The position numbers and the translations under genes were made by a program. Below the pieces are notes generated by a model. That model saw nothing but the letters and a program-made list of their open reading frames with translations, did no database searches and was not told the DNA's origin. A stretch of 64,000 nucleotides of DNA, from the NCBI RefSeq assembly GCF_004965515.1, contig NZ_SSHH01000001.1:124001-188000 (forward strand). Reading direction: 5' to 3'. Below, piece after piece: positions 35,570-43,676 of this stretch. Numbering within the stretch: the first letter of the stretch is position 1; every line of letters begins with the position of its first letter. The DNA comes from Alteraurantiacibacter aquimixticola. GTDB taxonomy: Bacteria > Pseudomonadota > Alphaproteobacteria > Sphingomonadales > Sphingomonadaceae.

Positions 35570-35881
35570 TCAGCGGTTGCAGCGTTCAAGGCGCTCGGCG
35601 TCGAGCGCCTCACCTCCCACGGCAAAACTGGTGATCGCGCCCACTTCGCGCTTCAAATCATGGCAGACGCGCAGCGGGCGCTTGCCGTTTATCGGCGCGG
35701 TGCAGCTGGTGCCCGAGCAGCTCCACAGCACGCCGCCCGCGATCACGCGGTTATCGGCGGCAGGTTCTGCCAGTTCGGCAGTGAAGCCGGCGGAACCGCC
35801 CTGCGCCAGCGCTGCGGGCGCACCCAGCGAAAATACGGCGGCAGCGGCGGTGAGCGGCAATGCAATCTTGCTCAACGTCAT
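35570..35881 (-). CDS. CC_3452-type small secreted protein
   Basis: A 103-residue exported protein. The signal MTLSKIALPLTAAAAVFSLG ends near ALAQ. The mature part has the family's features: ELAEPAADNRVIAGGVLWSCSGTSCTAP with two Cys, then PLRVCHDLKREVGAITSFAVGG and a last Cys, giving four Cys able to form two disulfides. The function is unknown. ATG at 35881 follows GAGGAAGACCC. It is divergent from the HxlR regulator gene across 148 bases with TTGC-rich repeats. Confidence 0.87.
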   Translation of the reverse strand: MTLSKIALPLTAAAAVFSLGAPAALAQGGSAGFTAELAEPAADNRVIAGGVLWSCSGTSCTAPINGKRPLRVCHDLKREVGAITSFAVGGEALDAERLERCNR

Positions 35882-35916
35882 GGGTCTTCCTCATTCATCA
35901 GTTGCATTGAAAAACT

Positions 35917-35960
35917 GGTTGCGAATCGCTACCTAGATTTACAAGTTGTCATTTGCAACC
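35917..35960. promoter_or_regulatory. Candidate regulator site between the CC_3452-type and HxlR genes
   Basis: GGTTGC (35917-35922) and GCAACC (35955-35960) are inverted, and GTTG..CAAC recurs at 35945-35959 inside them. This could be an HxlR operator, but short arms make it weak. Confidence 0.3.
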
Positions 35961-36029
35961 TGTTTCCTGCGAATGTTTTTGGCTTTGCGACGAATGGTTG
36001 TAGGACAGCCACAATGACGGATGTGACAC

Positions 36030-36503
36030 ATGGGTGAGTTGAGAGAGACTTTTGACAATCCGGCAACTTGCGGCCTGCCGCAGGCGCTGGAAGTGATGGG
36101 AGAGCGCTGGTCGTTCCTGATCCTGCGCGCGGCCTTTAACGGCTATGTCCATTTCGAAGATTTCTCCAGCCAGCTCGGCATCGCCCGCAACATACTCTCC
36201 AACCGGCTCGCCCGCCTCGTCGAAAATGGCGTGATGGAGCGCAAACCCTGCGAACATGACCGGCGCAAGGTGGAATACCGCCTGACCGAAAAAGGTTACG
36301 ACCTGCTCCCCGCGATGCTGGCGCTGCGCCAGTGGGGAGAGAAATACGGCCAGAACGTCAATCCGGAGCTGGAACTCGTCGATGCGGAGAAGGGTGAGCC
36401 GATTGCCCCCATCGCCATCCGCGCCGCCGACGGGCGCGAGCTAGGCTGGCATGACCTCGCGTGGAAGAAGCGTGGCGAAAAGGGAAAGCCCGACTGCTGC
36501 TGA
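36030..36503 (+). CDS. HxlR-family winged-helix transcriptional regulator
   Basis: A 157-residue MarR-like dimeric regulator. It shows CGLPQALEVMGERWSFLILRAAF, the recognition segment FSSQLGIARNILSNRLARLVENGVMER, and the wing DRRKVEYRLTEKGYDLLPAM. The Cys before LPQALEVM is where redox-sensing HxlR members often have theirs, and two Cys end the protein. It is divergent from a small secreted-protein gene, a likely target along with itself. ATG at 36030 is chosen. It is convergent with the GNAT gene with one base between stops. Confidence 0.94.
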   Translation: MGELRETFDNPATCGLPQALEVMGERWSFLILRAAFNGYVHFEDFSSQLGIARNILSNRLARLVENGVMERKPCEHDRRKVEYRLTEKGYDLLPAMLALRQWGEKYGQNVNPELELVDAEKGEPIAPIAIRAADGRELGWHDLAWKKRGEKGKPDCC

Positions 36504-36504
36504 G

Positions 36505-36999
36505 CTAGAGCAGGCGGTACATCACCAGCGCATCGACATAGTCGCCGGAGGGCAGGCGGAAGGCCTGCGGCAAACGGCCGATCTCCTCCATTCCGACCGA
36601 ACGCCACAGGTGCAGCGCTGCCGCATTGGTGGCGATCACGAGGTTGAACTGCATCGCCCGGAATCCTTCCAGCTTGGCCTGCGCGAAGCTGTGCTCTGCC
36701 ATCGCCCGCGCAATCCCGCGCCCGCGCGCGGCGGGCAGCACCATGTATCCGGCATTGGCGACATGCGCGGCAGGGCCGGTGGAATTGGGTTTCAGGTAAT
36801 AGGTGCCGATGATTCCGTCCGCATCCTCGGCCACCCACACCCGTTTGTCCGGCGCGAACCAGTAGAAGAAAACCTCTTCGCGGCTGGCACCAGGATCGAC
36901 CGGATAGGTTGTGCCTTCACGCACCACCGGCTCGAGAATCGCCCACAGCGCATCATCGTCGCCGGGCCGCTGCGCGCGGCGGAAGACAAGCTTAGCCAT
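36505..36999 (-). CDS. GNAT-family N-acetyltransferase
   Basis: A 164-residue acetyltransferase. The acetyl-CoA loop is VLPAARGRGIARAMAEHSF (the Q/RxxGxG/A motif), preceded by the strand AGYMVLP and followed by FNLVIATNAAALHLWRSVGM. The N-terminus AILEPVVREGTTYPVD and FFYWFAPDKRVWVAED matches a group of small acyltransferases of unknown substrate. ATG at 36999 overlaps the rhomboid gene's stop by eight bases, so the two are probably translationally coupled. Confidence 0.93.
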   Translation of the reverse strand: MAKLVFRRAQRPGDDDALWAILEPVVREGTTYPVDPGASREEVFFYWFAPDKRVWVAEDADGIIGTYYLKPNSTGPAAHVANAGYMVLPAARGRGIARAMAEHSFAQAKLEGFRAMQFNLVIATNAAALHLWRSVGMEEIGRLPQAFRLPSGDYVDALVMYRLL

Positions 37000-37642
37000 G
37001 GCTGCGCGGCATGAAGGCTCCGGCGGCGAAAAGGCCGAACAGGAAGCCGCCCAGATGCCCCTCCCAGGCTATCAATATGCCCGTGCCGCCGAGGAAGAAG
37101 GGGATCGCGAAGAGGGCAATCAGGATCAGGTTCGCCTTCACGAAGCTCCATACGCGCGCGCCTAGCTCGCGGCTGAAGACGGGGAGCAGGCGGCCGCCCG
37201 GCCGCATGCGCGAGACGAAGCCGATCATACCCGAGATCGCGCCCGATGCACCCACGGCCGGGATCACGCCATTCGGATTGATCGCTACGTAAAGCAGCGC
37301 GCCGGCCAAGCCGGAGAGGAAATAGAACAGCAGGAAGCGCAGCGACCCGCCAAGGATCTGCCCGCGCCCCATCACCCAGACGATCGGCCCGGCAAAGGCG
37401 AGCAGCACCAGGCTGTTCATGCCGATATGGAACAGGCCGGCATGGGCAAACATGTGGAGGAAGATCGTATCGTAGCGACCTTCCGACAGCGCGGCGGCGG
37501 AAATGCCCCATTCGCGCATGTCTCCACCCGGGGCGAGCAGCCATGCGATCCAGCAGATTGCCACCAGCAACCCGCCCGCCAGGTGCACGCTGCGCGGCAG
37601 GCCCATGCGTTGCCCGGCACGCGGGACGGACACCGTCCTCAT
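36992..37642 (-). CDS. Rhomboid-family intramembrane serine protease
   Basis: Polytopic membrane protease of about 216 residues with six helices. The catalytic Ser lies in GASGAISGMIGF, and the His in EGHLGGFLFGLF; an earlier HMFAHAGLFHIGMNSLVLL carries the family's helix-2 His and Asn. Rhomboids cut membrane-spanning substrates within the bilayer. ATG at 37642 is chosen; GTG at 37660 or a start at 37699, inside comM, are alternatives. It lies just after comM on the same strand and overlaps the GNAT gene. Confidence 0.92.
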   Translation of the reverse strand: MRTVSVPRAGQRMGLPRSVHLAGGLLVAICWIAWLLAPGGDMREWGISAAALSEGRYDTIFLHMFAHAGLFHIGMNSLVLLAFAGPIVWVMGRGQILGGSLRFLLFYFLSGLAGALLYVAINPNGVIPAVGASGAISGMIGFVSRMRPGGRLLPVFSRELGARVWSFVKANLILIALFAIPFFLGGTGILIAWEGHLGGFLFGLFAAGAFMPRSHG

Positions 37643-37652
37643 CGGCTGATCG

Positions 37653-39149
37653 TCAGGCACGCGGGGCCTGTCTTCGGTAGCTGAGTGCTTCTGCGACATG
37701 GATACGCCCTACATCGGGTGCGTCGGCCAGATCTGCAATGGTCCGCGCGACGCGCAGGATGCGTGTATAGCTGCGGGCGGACAGGCGCATCGCCTCTGCC
37801 GCCTGCATCAGCAGCTGCCGCCCGGCATCGTCTGGCATGGCGTATTCCTCCAGCGCGTCACCTTCCAGCTCCGCATTGGAGCGGATGCCGCGCGCGGTCT
37901 GCTTGGCGCGCGCCTCGGCCACGCGGGCGGAGACTTCCGCGCTGCCCTCGGCGGGCGGGGGCAGGGCCATGTCGGCAGCGGAGACGGGGTCGACCTCCAC
38001 ATGCAGGTCGATCCGGTCGAGCAGCGGGCCGGAAACCTTGGACTGGTAATCGGCAGCACAACGCGGCGCGCGGCTGCAGGCGAGCGCCGCATCGCCCAGG
38101 TGCCCGCAGCGGCACGGGTTCATCGCCGCCACCAACTGGACATTTGCCGGGTAGGCGACATGCGCATTGGCGCGCGCGACATCGACCTTGCCCGTCTCCA
38201 GCGGCTGGCGCAGCGAATCGAGCACGGCGCGCTGGAATTCGGGCAGTTCGTCGAGGAACAGGACGCCGAGATGTGCCAGGCTCACCTCGCCAGGCTTCAC
38301 GCGCAGCCCGCCGCCGGTAAGCGCCGCCATGCTGGCCGAATGATGCGGCGCGCGGAACGGGCGCGTGCGGTTGATCTTCCCGCCCTCGAGCAAGCCTGCA
38401 ACGCTTGCGACCATGGAGGATTCGAGCGCTTCGGACGGGCTCAATGGCGGCAGGATGCCGGGCAGGCAGCTCGCCAGCAGGCTCTTGCCCGCGCCCGGCG
38501 GGCCGATCATCAGCAAATTGTGGCCGCCGGCGGCGGCGATCTCAAGCGCACGCTTGGCGGTCTCCTGCCCCTTCACTTGCTTCAGGTCGGGGCCGTGGTC
38601 GGGCTCGTCCACTTCGCCCGGCTGCGGATCGGGCAGGCGACTGGTGCCTTTCAGGTGATTGAGCAGGCTGACGAGGTCGGGCGCGGCAATCAGTGGCACA
38701 TCCGATGCCCAGCGCGCCTCGCTCCCCTGCACGGCGGGGCAAATGAGGCCCTTCTCCTCCTCGCTCGCATGCAGCGCCGCCAGCAGCACGCCGGGCGAGG
38801 GGACGATTCGGCCGTCGAGCGCCAGCTCTCCCACTGCCACGAAGTCGGCAAGCTGTTCGGCATCGGTCACGCCCATGGCGGCGAGCAGCGCCAGCGCGAT
38901 CGGCAGGTCGTAGTGCGAGCCTTCCTTGGGCAAGTCCGCGGGCGAGAGATTGATGGTGATCCGCTTGGGCGGCAGCGCAAGGCCCATGCTGGCGAGCGCG
39001 GATTGCACCCGCTCCTTGCTTTCGCCCACCGCCTTGTCAGCAAGGCCGACGATACCGAAACGCGGGAGGCCGGGGGCGACCTGGCACTGCACTTCCACGG
39101 GACGTGCCTCGAGCCCCAGATACGCGACCGTTTGAACCAATGCGACCAA
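37653..39149 (-). CDS. comM: ComM/YifB-type Mg-chelatase-like AAA+ ATPase
   Basis: Cytoplasmic AAA+ protein of 498 residues; in transformable bacteria ComM is a helicase that promotes branch migration during DNA integration. The N-terminal Lon-like domain (VQCQVAPGLPRFGIVGLADKAV) is followed by Walker A MIGPPGAGKSLLASCLP, RPFRAPHHSASMAALTGGG, Walker B LGVLFLDELPEF, and the zinc-like MNPCRCGHLGD region with CSRAPRC. The start is TTG at 39149, consistent with family N-termini (VALVQTVAYLGLEA). It is first in a gene chain with rhomboid and GNAT genes. Confidence 0.95.
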   Translation of the reverse strand: MVALVQTVAYLGLEARPVEVQCQVAPGLPRFGIVGLADKAVGESKERVQSALASMGLALPPKRITINLSPADLPKEGSHYDLPIALALLAAMGVTDAEQLADFVAVGELALDGRIVPSPGVLLAALHASEEEKGLICPAVQGSEARWASDVPLIAAPDLVSLLNHLKGTSRLPDPQPGEVDEPDHGPDLKQVKGQETAKRALEIAAAGGHNLLMIGPPGAGKSLLASCLPGILPPLSPSEALESSMVASVAGLLEGGKINRTRPFRAPHHSASMAALTGGGLRVKPGEVSLAHLGVLFLDELPEFQRAVLDSLRQPLETGKVDVARANAHVAYPANVQLVAAMNPCRCGHLGDAALACSRAPRCAADYQSKVSGPLLDRIDLHVEVDPVSAADMALPPPAEGSAEVSARVAEARAKQTARGIRSNAELEGDALEEYAMPDDAGRQLLMQAAEAMRLSARSYTRILRVARTIADLADAPDVGRIHVAEALSYRRQAPRA

Positions 39150-39274
39150 GTGAGATTTCCCTTTTGCCTACGTGATAACGCGCATGTGGCCCGTGTCGAG
39201 CGAACACGTGGTAAATTGCTCGAAAACCGAATTTTTTAACGATCAGTCAGGAGCCGCCGCGCAGTGCTGGCGGT

Positions 39275-40024
39275 ATGCGCATCGCCGCCATCCTCACCGC
39301 CGTTCTTGCCGCGGGCCTTGCTGCGCCCGCCGCGGCTGAGACCTATGTCTATGAGGAAGTGGTCGTCGAATGGGTGGAGACCTCCGCCTCGCGTTTCGTC
39401 TCCCCGCAAATGGCCGAGGCCGAACAGCAGGCGATCGCCGCCTACGGCCCCTTCCGCGTTATGGATGCGACCCGTGCCGCGCTCGTGGGGATCACCACCA
39501 GCTACACGCCCGCCGAATTCGACCTGATGCTGGCCGATTATCCGGCCATCGCCACCATCGCCTTTATCGAATGCCCGGGCACGCATGACGACCGCGCGAA
39601 TTTGCGCCTGGGCCGGATGATCCGCGAACGCGGGCTGGCGACAGTGGTGCCGGAAGGCGGCTCGGTGCGTTCGGGGGCGGTCGAGCTGTTCCTGGCCGGC
39701 GAGACGCGCCGGATCGACGATGGGGCGGAGTTCGCCGTCCATGCCTGGCTCGATGAACGCGGTATGGGCGCATGGGATTACGCCGCATCCTCGCCGGAGC
39801 ACCGGAAGTACCTCGACTATTACCGCGAAATGGGTATGAGCGCAGAGGACGCCGCGCGCTTCTATGCCATGACCAATTCGGTGCCGTTCGAATCGGCGCT
39901 ATGGCTGACGGGTGCCGAAATGCGCGGCTGGATCGATACACCGGCCGAAAAAGGCGCAAATACGGATGGCGGGGGCGACAAACCGCGCCTTGCCTATCTT
40001 GACTTCGTCGAAACGCTCAACTAG
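39275..40024 (+). CDS. Exported ClpP/crotonase-fold protein (COG3904-like)
   Basis: A 249-residue secreted protein with signal MRIAAILTAVLAAGLAAPAAAE. The middle reads IAFIECPGTHDDRANLRLGRMIRERGLATVVPEGGSVRSGAVELFLAG, then RIDDGAEFAVHAWLD. This follows the COG3904 pattern of periplasmic ClpP-like proteins, in which a Ser in a CASAC-type segment and a His in the last strand are catalytic. Here the CASAC segment is SVRSGA, keeping a Ser and the His (VHAW) but losing the flanking Cys, so activity is uncertain. ATG at 39275. It is divergent from comM and followed by a hairpin before rpmH. Confidence 0.72.
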   Translation: MRIAAILTAVLAAGLAAPAAAETYVYEEVVVEWVETSASRFVSPQMAEAEQQAIAAYGPFRVMDATRAALVGITTSYTPAEFDLMLADYPAIATIAFIECPGTHDDRANLRLGRMIRERGLATVVPEGGSVRSGAVELFLAGETRRIDDGAEFAVHAWLDERGMGAWDYAASSPEHRKYLDYYREMGMSAEDAARFYAMTNSVPFESALWLTGAEMRGWIDTPAEKGANTDGGGDKPRLAYLDFVETLN

Positions 40025-40041
40025 TTGCGCGCCCATGTGAC

Positions 40042-40061
40042 GGCCGCCCGTGCTGGCGGCC
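40042..40061. terminator. Stem-loop between the ClpP-like gene and rpmH
   Basis: GGCCGCC (40042-40048) / GGCGGCC (40055-40061) with a 6-base loop, followed by CTATTTGTTTA. A modest terminator for the upstream gene. Confidence 0.55.
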
Positions 40062-40091
40062 CTATTTGTTTATGAATTCGAGGACAGACCC

Positions 40092-40226
40092 ATGAAGCGC
40101 ACTTTCCAGCCGAGCAACCTTGTGCGTGCCCGCCGCCACGGCTTCTTCGCCCGCAAGGCGACCCCCGGTGGCCGCAAGGTCCTGCGTTCCCGCCGTCGTC
40201 GCGGCCGCAAGAACCTCTGCGCGTAA
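40092..40226 (+). CDS. rpmH: 50S ribosomal protein L34
   Basis: A 44-residue ribosomal protein: [18 protein letters not shown], then [20 protein letters not shown] and RKNLCA. The first 12 residues are the near-universal L34 opening. ATG at 40092 follows GAGGACAGACCC. It heads the conserved rpmH-rnpA-yidD-yidC-engB cluster. A terminator lies 80 bases after the stop, so rnpA may need its own promoter or depend on read-through. Confidence 0.98.
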   Translation: MKRTFQPSNLVRARRHGFFARKATPGGRKVLRSRRRRGRKNLCA

Positions 40227-40306
40227 TTTGTAGACCTTCAAACGCCGGGCGCGCGCATCCGCGCGCTTGGCTTCCGGCCTAACCGGCCGACGCGCGTTCG
40301 CGCTTG

Positions 40307-40330
40307 CGGGCTGCTTTAGCAGCCCGTTTT
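40307..40330 (+). terminator. Terminator or attenuator between rpmH and rnpA
   Basis: CGGGCTGC (40307-40314) / GCAGCCCG (40319-40326) with a TTTA loop and a TTTT tail. GC-rich inverted repeats (GCGCGC near 40250-40268; CCGGCC near 40275-40290) come before it. The rest of the 292-base gap holds a REP-like 19-mer at 40409 and no recognised gene. Confidence 0.8.
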
Positions 40331-40408
40331 CGTGTCCCGCATCGCAGGTAGGCGCTGGTTCGGTCCGCAGGACCGCAAGGGCGAACGCCCGCCCGCAGGT
40401 GCCCCGTA

Positions 40409-40427
40409 CCCTGAGCTTGGCGAAGGG
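40409..40427. repeat. REP-like dispersed 19-mer
   Basis: CCCTGAGCTTGGCGAAGGG is a one-base variant of the CCTGAGCTTGTCGAAGG motif scattered through many proteobacterial genomes. It is a single intact copy here; weaker relics occur near 53456 and 57050. Confidence 0.5.
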
Positions 40428-40518
40428 GAAGGGAATTGCACCGAGGACGCGCGCCCGGATTGGCGTGCGGAAAACAAAAGATTCGGCGGCTGGCGATTCG
40501 CTTCCTATCTACCCCCTC

Positions 40519-40887
40519 GTGACAATCACCGTCCTCACCAAGCGGGCCGATTTCCTCGCCGCCAACAAGGGATTGCGCAATGCGCGGCCCGGTTTCGTGC
40601 TGCTGACGCGGCCGAACCGCGGACAGGGCAAGCGCTTCGGGATCACGGTGACCAAGAAGGTCGGCAATGCCGTGGTCAGGAATCGCATGAAGCGCCGTTT
40701 TCGCGAGCTGCTGCGCGATGCTTTGCCCGAAGAAGGCATGGCCGATACCGATCACGTGCTGATCGGCCGCTCCGGCGGGATCACGCGCGATTATCACCGC
40801 ATGCGGGGCGAGCTCTCCCATGCGCTCAAGGCGGCATCCGAAGGCAAGGGCGACCGGCCCCGCCCGCAACGAAAGCCGCGCAAGTGA
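40519..40887 (+). CDS. rnpA: Ribonuclease P protein component
   Basis: A 122-residue basic protein subunit of RNase P, which helps the catalytic RNA mature tRNA 5' ends. It begins [17 protein letters not shown], and has [27 protein letters not shown], the RNR signature, followed by [15 protein letters not shown]. The start is GTG at 40519; a 206-residue reading from 40267 would cross the terminator and REP-like repeat and is rejected. Its TGA overlaps the GTG of yidD (GTGA). Confidence 0.97.
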   Translation: MTITVLTKRADFLAANKGLRNARPGFVLLTRPNRGQGKRFGITVTKKVGNAVVRNRMKRRFRELLRDALPEEGMADTDHVLIGRSGGITRDYHRMRGELSHALKAASEGKGDRPRPQRKPRK

Positions 40888-41093
40888 AGCGCGTCCTGAT
40901 CCTCATCGCGCGCGGATGGCAGCTCGGCCCCAGCCGTATCCTGCCGCCCACCTGCCGCTACCAGCCCAGCTGCAGCGAATATGCTATCGATGCGCTGAAT
41001 AAACATGGTGCAATCAAGGGTGGATGGCTGGCATTGAAGCGGCTATTGCGCTGCCACCCTTGGGGGGGACACGGATATGACCCGGTGCCGTAG
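40884..41093 (+). CDS. yidD: Membrane protein insertion efficiency factor YidD
   Basis: A 69-residue protein: [37 protein letters not shown], then [21 protein letters not shown], the full YidD signature with its conserved Cys residues. It supports membrane-protein insertion with YidC. The start is GTG at 40884, overlapping the end of rnpA, so it is translationally coupled. yidC begins 38 bases later. Confidence 0.97.
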   Translation: MKRVLILIARGWQLGPSRILPPTCRYQPSCSEYAIDALNKHGAIKGGWLALKRLLRCHPWGGHGYDPVP

Positions 41094-41131
41094 AGGCGCA
41101 TCGGGCAGGAATTACCGGACGGGAAATTATC

Positions 41132-42868
41132 TTGGACAACCAGCGTAACCTCATCCTCGCCGTCGTGCTGAGCCTGGCCCTGCTCCTGGGCTGGGACCTC
41201 GTCATGTCGCGCTTCTTCCCGCAGCCCGAGGCGGTGGTGACGAGCGAGAATGCCACGCCCGAGCAGATCGCCGCCGACAGCCCGACGCAGGCCGTGGAGA
41301 TCGAGCGCGACCTGGCGACTGAGCTGGCGAGCGCCGATCGCGTCCGCATCGATGCGCCGGAAATCGAGGGCTCGATCAATCTCCTCGGTGCGCGTGTCGA
41401 TGACATTGAGTTCAAGACCCATCGCGAGACGATCGCGCCCGACAGCGGCCCGGTGCAGTTCATGGCCCCGCTCGGCACCGATTTGCAGCACTTCGCCCGC
41501 TTCGACTGGCTGGGCGAGGGCGTGACCACGCCCACGGCGCAGACCGTCTGGACTGCCGATGGAGAGATGCTGACGCAGGATACCCCCGTCACGCTCAGCT
41601 GGGACAATGGCGAGGGGCAGGTCTTCGCGCTCACCTATGCGGTGGACGAGCATTACATGCTGACCGTCCGCCAGGCGGTGACCAATAATGGCGAAGGCAC
41701 GATTGCCGTGCGCCCGCGTGCGCTGATCAACCGCACCAGCGAGACGGCCGACCGCTCGACCTGGAACGTCCATTCGGGGCCGATCGCCTCGATCGACGGC
41801 TCGGTGAATTTCGACTGGGACTACGATGAAGTGGCCGAGGAACCGAACGGCCAGGTGCGTCTAACCGGTCGTCCGGGCTGGGTGGGTTTTACCGACATCT
41901 ACTGGATGAGCGCGCTGATCCCTGATGCGGGCGCCGAAACGCAGGCCTCCTTCACCGAAGCCGGCGCCGACAAATATGCCGCCGTCCTGCTCTACGACAC
42001 CGCCACCGTCGGCTCCGGCCAGACGCTCGAACGCACGACGCAGCTTTTCGCAGGTGCCAAGGAAAGCGCGGTGCTGGATTCCTACCAGGATGCCGGTATC
42101 GAACAGTTCGGCCTCGCCATCGACTGGGGCTGGTTCCGCTTCATAGCATGGCCGATGTGGCAGGTGCTGATCTTCCTGTTCGACCTGGTCGGCAATTTCG
42201 GCCTCGCCATCATCTGCCTGACCGTGATCATCCGCCTGCTGATGTTCCCCATCGCGCAGAAGCAGTTCGCTTCCATGGCGCAGATGCGCGCGGTGCAGCC
42301 GAAGATGAAGGCGCTGCAGGAACGCTACAAGGACGACAAGGCGCAGCTGCAGCAGGAAATGGCCAAGCTCTACAAGGAGGAGAAGGTCAATCCGCTGGCG
42401 GGCTGCCTGCCGATCTTCCTGCAGATCCCGATCTTCTTCGCCCTCTACAAGACGCTGCTGCTGGCGATCGAGATGCGCCACCAGCCCTTCTATGGCTGGA
42501 TCCATGACCTTTCGGCGCCCGATCCGGCGAAGATCCTCAACCTGTTCGGCTTGCTGCCTTTCGATCCGCCGGGCTTCCTCGGCATCGGCATCCTGGCGGT
42601 TCTGCTGGGCTTCACCATGTGGCTGCAGTTCAAGCTGAACCCTGCAGCAATGGATCCGATGCAGCAGCAGATCTTCATGATCATGCCCTGGGTGCTGATG
42701 TTCGTGATGGCACCTTTTGCCGCAGGCCTGCTGCTCTACTGGATCACCTCCAACCTGCTCACGCTGGCGCAGCAGAAATATCTCTACTCCCGCCATCCGC
42801 AGCTTAAAGCGCAGGCGGAGAAGGATGCCGCCGACAAGGCGCGCGCGGCTGAGCGGGACAAGGCATAG
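41132..42868 (+). CDS. yidC: Membrane protein insertase YidC
   Basis: Inner-membrane insertase of 578 residues for small and respiratory membrane proteins, with or without SecYEG. An N-terminal signal-anchor (NLILAVVLSLALLLGWDLVM) leads to the large periplasmic domain (about residues 35-330). The conserved five-helix core follows: FGLAIICLTVIIRLLMFPIAQKQFASMAQMRAVQPKM, then NPLAGCLPIFLQIPIFFALYK and MPWVLMFVMAPFAAGLLLYWITSNL. The tail is short and charged. The start is TTG at 41132, after GGGAAATTATC; no better Met is available before the signal-anchor. engB begins 13 bases after its stop. Confidence 0.98.
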   Translation: MDNQRNLILAVVLSLALLLGWDLVMSRFFPQPEAVVTSENATPEQIAADSPTQAVEIERDLATELASADRVRIDAPEIEGSINLLGARVDDIEFKTHRETIAPDSGPVQFMAPLGTDLQHFARFDWLGEGVTTPTAQTVWTADGEMLTQDTPVTLSWDNGEGQVFALTYAVDEHYMLTVRQAVTNNGEGTIAVRPRALINRTSETADRSTWNVHSGPIASIDGSVNFDWDYDEVAEEPNGQVRLTGRPGWVGFTDIYWMSALIPDAGAETQASFTEAGADKYAAVLLYDTATVGSGQTLERTTQLFAGAKESAVLDSYQDAGIEQFGLAIDWGWFRFIAWPMWQVLIFLFDLVGNFGLAIICLTVIIRLLMFPIAQKQFASMAQMRAVQPKMKALQERYKDDKAQLQQEMAKLYKEEKVNPLAGCLPIFLQIPIFFALYKTLLLAIEMRHQPFYGWIHDLSAPDPAKILNLFGLLPFDPPGFLGIGILAVLLGFTMWLQFKLNPAAMDPMQQQIFMIMPWVLMFVMAPFAAGLLLYWITSNLLTLAQQKYLYSRHPQLKAQAEKDAADKARAAERDKA

Positions 42869-42881
42869 ACCGGAGGCGAAT

Positions 42882-43523
42882 GTGACCGAAGAAGAGGAAC
42901 AGCTGGCCGAAGAGGCATCGCGCCTGTTCTCCGGCCGGGTGGAGTTCCTCCTCTCCGCGCCGCAGCTCAAATTCCTGCCCGATGGCGATTATCCCGAAGT
43001 GGCCTTCGCCGGCCGCTCGAATGTCGGCAAGAGCTCGCTGATCAATGCGCTGACGGGCCGCAAGTCGATCGCGCGCACATCGGTGACACCGGGGCGTACG
43101 CAGGAACTGAACTTCTTCGAGGTGGGCGATCCCACGCAGTTCCGCTTTGTCGACATGCCAGGCTACGGTTTTGCCAAGGCGCCGCTGAAAGTGGTCGACA
43201 ACTGGAAGAAGCTGGTGCGCACCTATCTGCGCGGGCGCGTGCCGCTCAAGCGCACGCTGGTCCTGATCGATAGCCGCCATGGCCTGAAGGAAGTCGACCG
43301 CGAGATGATGACCATGCTCGACGAGGCGGCAGTCGGCTATCGCCTGGTGCTGACCAAGGCGGACAAGGTCAAGGCGAGCGAGCTGGAGAAGGTAAAGGCC
43401 AAGGTGGCTGAGGAAGCGCGCAAGCATCCCGCCGCACATCCGCAGCTTCACGTCACCTCATCGGAAAAGGGCATGGGGATCGCCGAACTGCGCGCCGCCG
43501 TTCTGGCCGATATTCGCAGTTAA
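42882..43523 (+). CDS. engB: Ribosome biogenesis GTP-binding protein EngB/YsxC
   Basis: TRAFAC GTPase of 213 residues needed for large-subunit assembly. G1 is AGRSNVGKSSLINALTG, the switch region TSVTPGRTQELNFF, G3 VDMPGYGFAKAP, G4 LVLTKADKVK and G5 VTSSEKGMG. An acidic N-terminus of about 35 residues precedes the G domain. GTG at 42882 follows CGGAGGCGAAT, a strong ribosome site. It ends the rpmH cluster. Its message meets the leftward micro-gene terminator about 60 bases on. Confidence 0.97.
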   Translation: MTEEEEQLAEEASRLFSGRVEFLLSAPQLKFLPDGDYPEVAFAGRSNVGKSSLINALTGRKSIARTSVTPGRTQELNFFEVGDPTQFRFVDMPGYGFAKAPLKVVDNWKKLVRTYLRGRVPLKRTLVLIDSRHGLKEVDREMMTMLDEAAVGYRLVLTKADKVKASELEKVKAKVAEEARKHPAAHPQLHVTSSEKGMGIAELRAAVLADIRS

Positions 43524-43580
43524 GTGTTTGTAGATTCGCGAGAATTCCTCGCGGTCACGCATTCCGAAGCCTGAAAGAAA

Positions 43581-43605
43581 AAAGGGCGCCGTGAGGGCGC
43601 CCTTT
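43581..43605 (-). terminator. Rho-independent terminator for the leftward micro-gene
   Basis: AAAGGGCGCC (43581-43590) / GGCGCCCTTT (43596-43605), 5-base loop. On the minus strand the stem is followed by TTTCTTTC, so it is oriented for leftward transcription; it could also stop engB. Confidence 0.9.
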
Positions 43606-43628
43606 CTCTATCTCGTTTCTTGAGACTC

Positions 43629-43676
43629 TCAGCCGTGACGACCGCCGAAGAGCCAATCCCAAATTGTGCGACGCAT
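43629..43676 (-). CDS. Candidate 15-residue microprotein (MRRTIWDWLFGGRHG)
   Basis: A tiny reading frame with features of a real gene. ATG at 43676 has the near-perfect Shine-Dalgarno AAGGAGA seven bases upstream; the frame runs 15 codons to TGA at 43629, and a strong leftward terminator follows within 25 bases. The peptide has a basic start, an aromatic/hydrophobic core (IWDWLF) and a Gly/Arg/His end, so it could be a membrane-associated or leader-type peptide. It lies 58 bases after the EAL gene's stop on the same strand and could be translated from that transcript or its own; upstream DNA is AT-rich. No family is known to me, and a non-coding sRNA or 3'UTR element is the alternative. Confidence 0.5.
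   Translation of the reverse strand: MRRTIWDWLFGGRHG

Noticed and set aside
36296-36838. A minus-strand frame of 180 codons over the HxlR/GNAT junction
   Set aside because: Both strands are already occupied by well-supported genes in other frames, and the product has no recognisable domain.
40267-40518. An 84-codon N-terminal extension of rnpA
   Set aside because: It would translate through the rpmH terminator and a REP-like repeat, and RnpA proteins normally start near TVLTKRADF.
40227-40518. The GC-rich inverted repeats between rpmH and rnpA as a CRISPR or structured RNA
   Set aside because: No regular repeat-spacer pattern was seen. The region is explained by a terminator, GC-rich hairpins and one REP-like copy.
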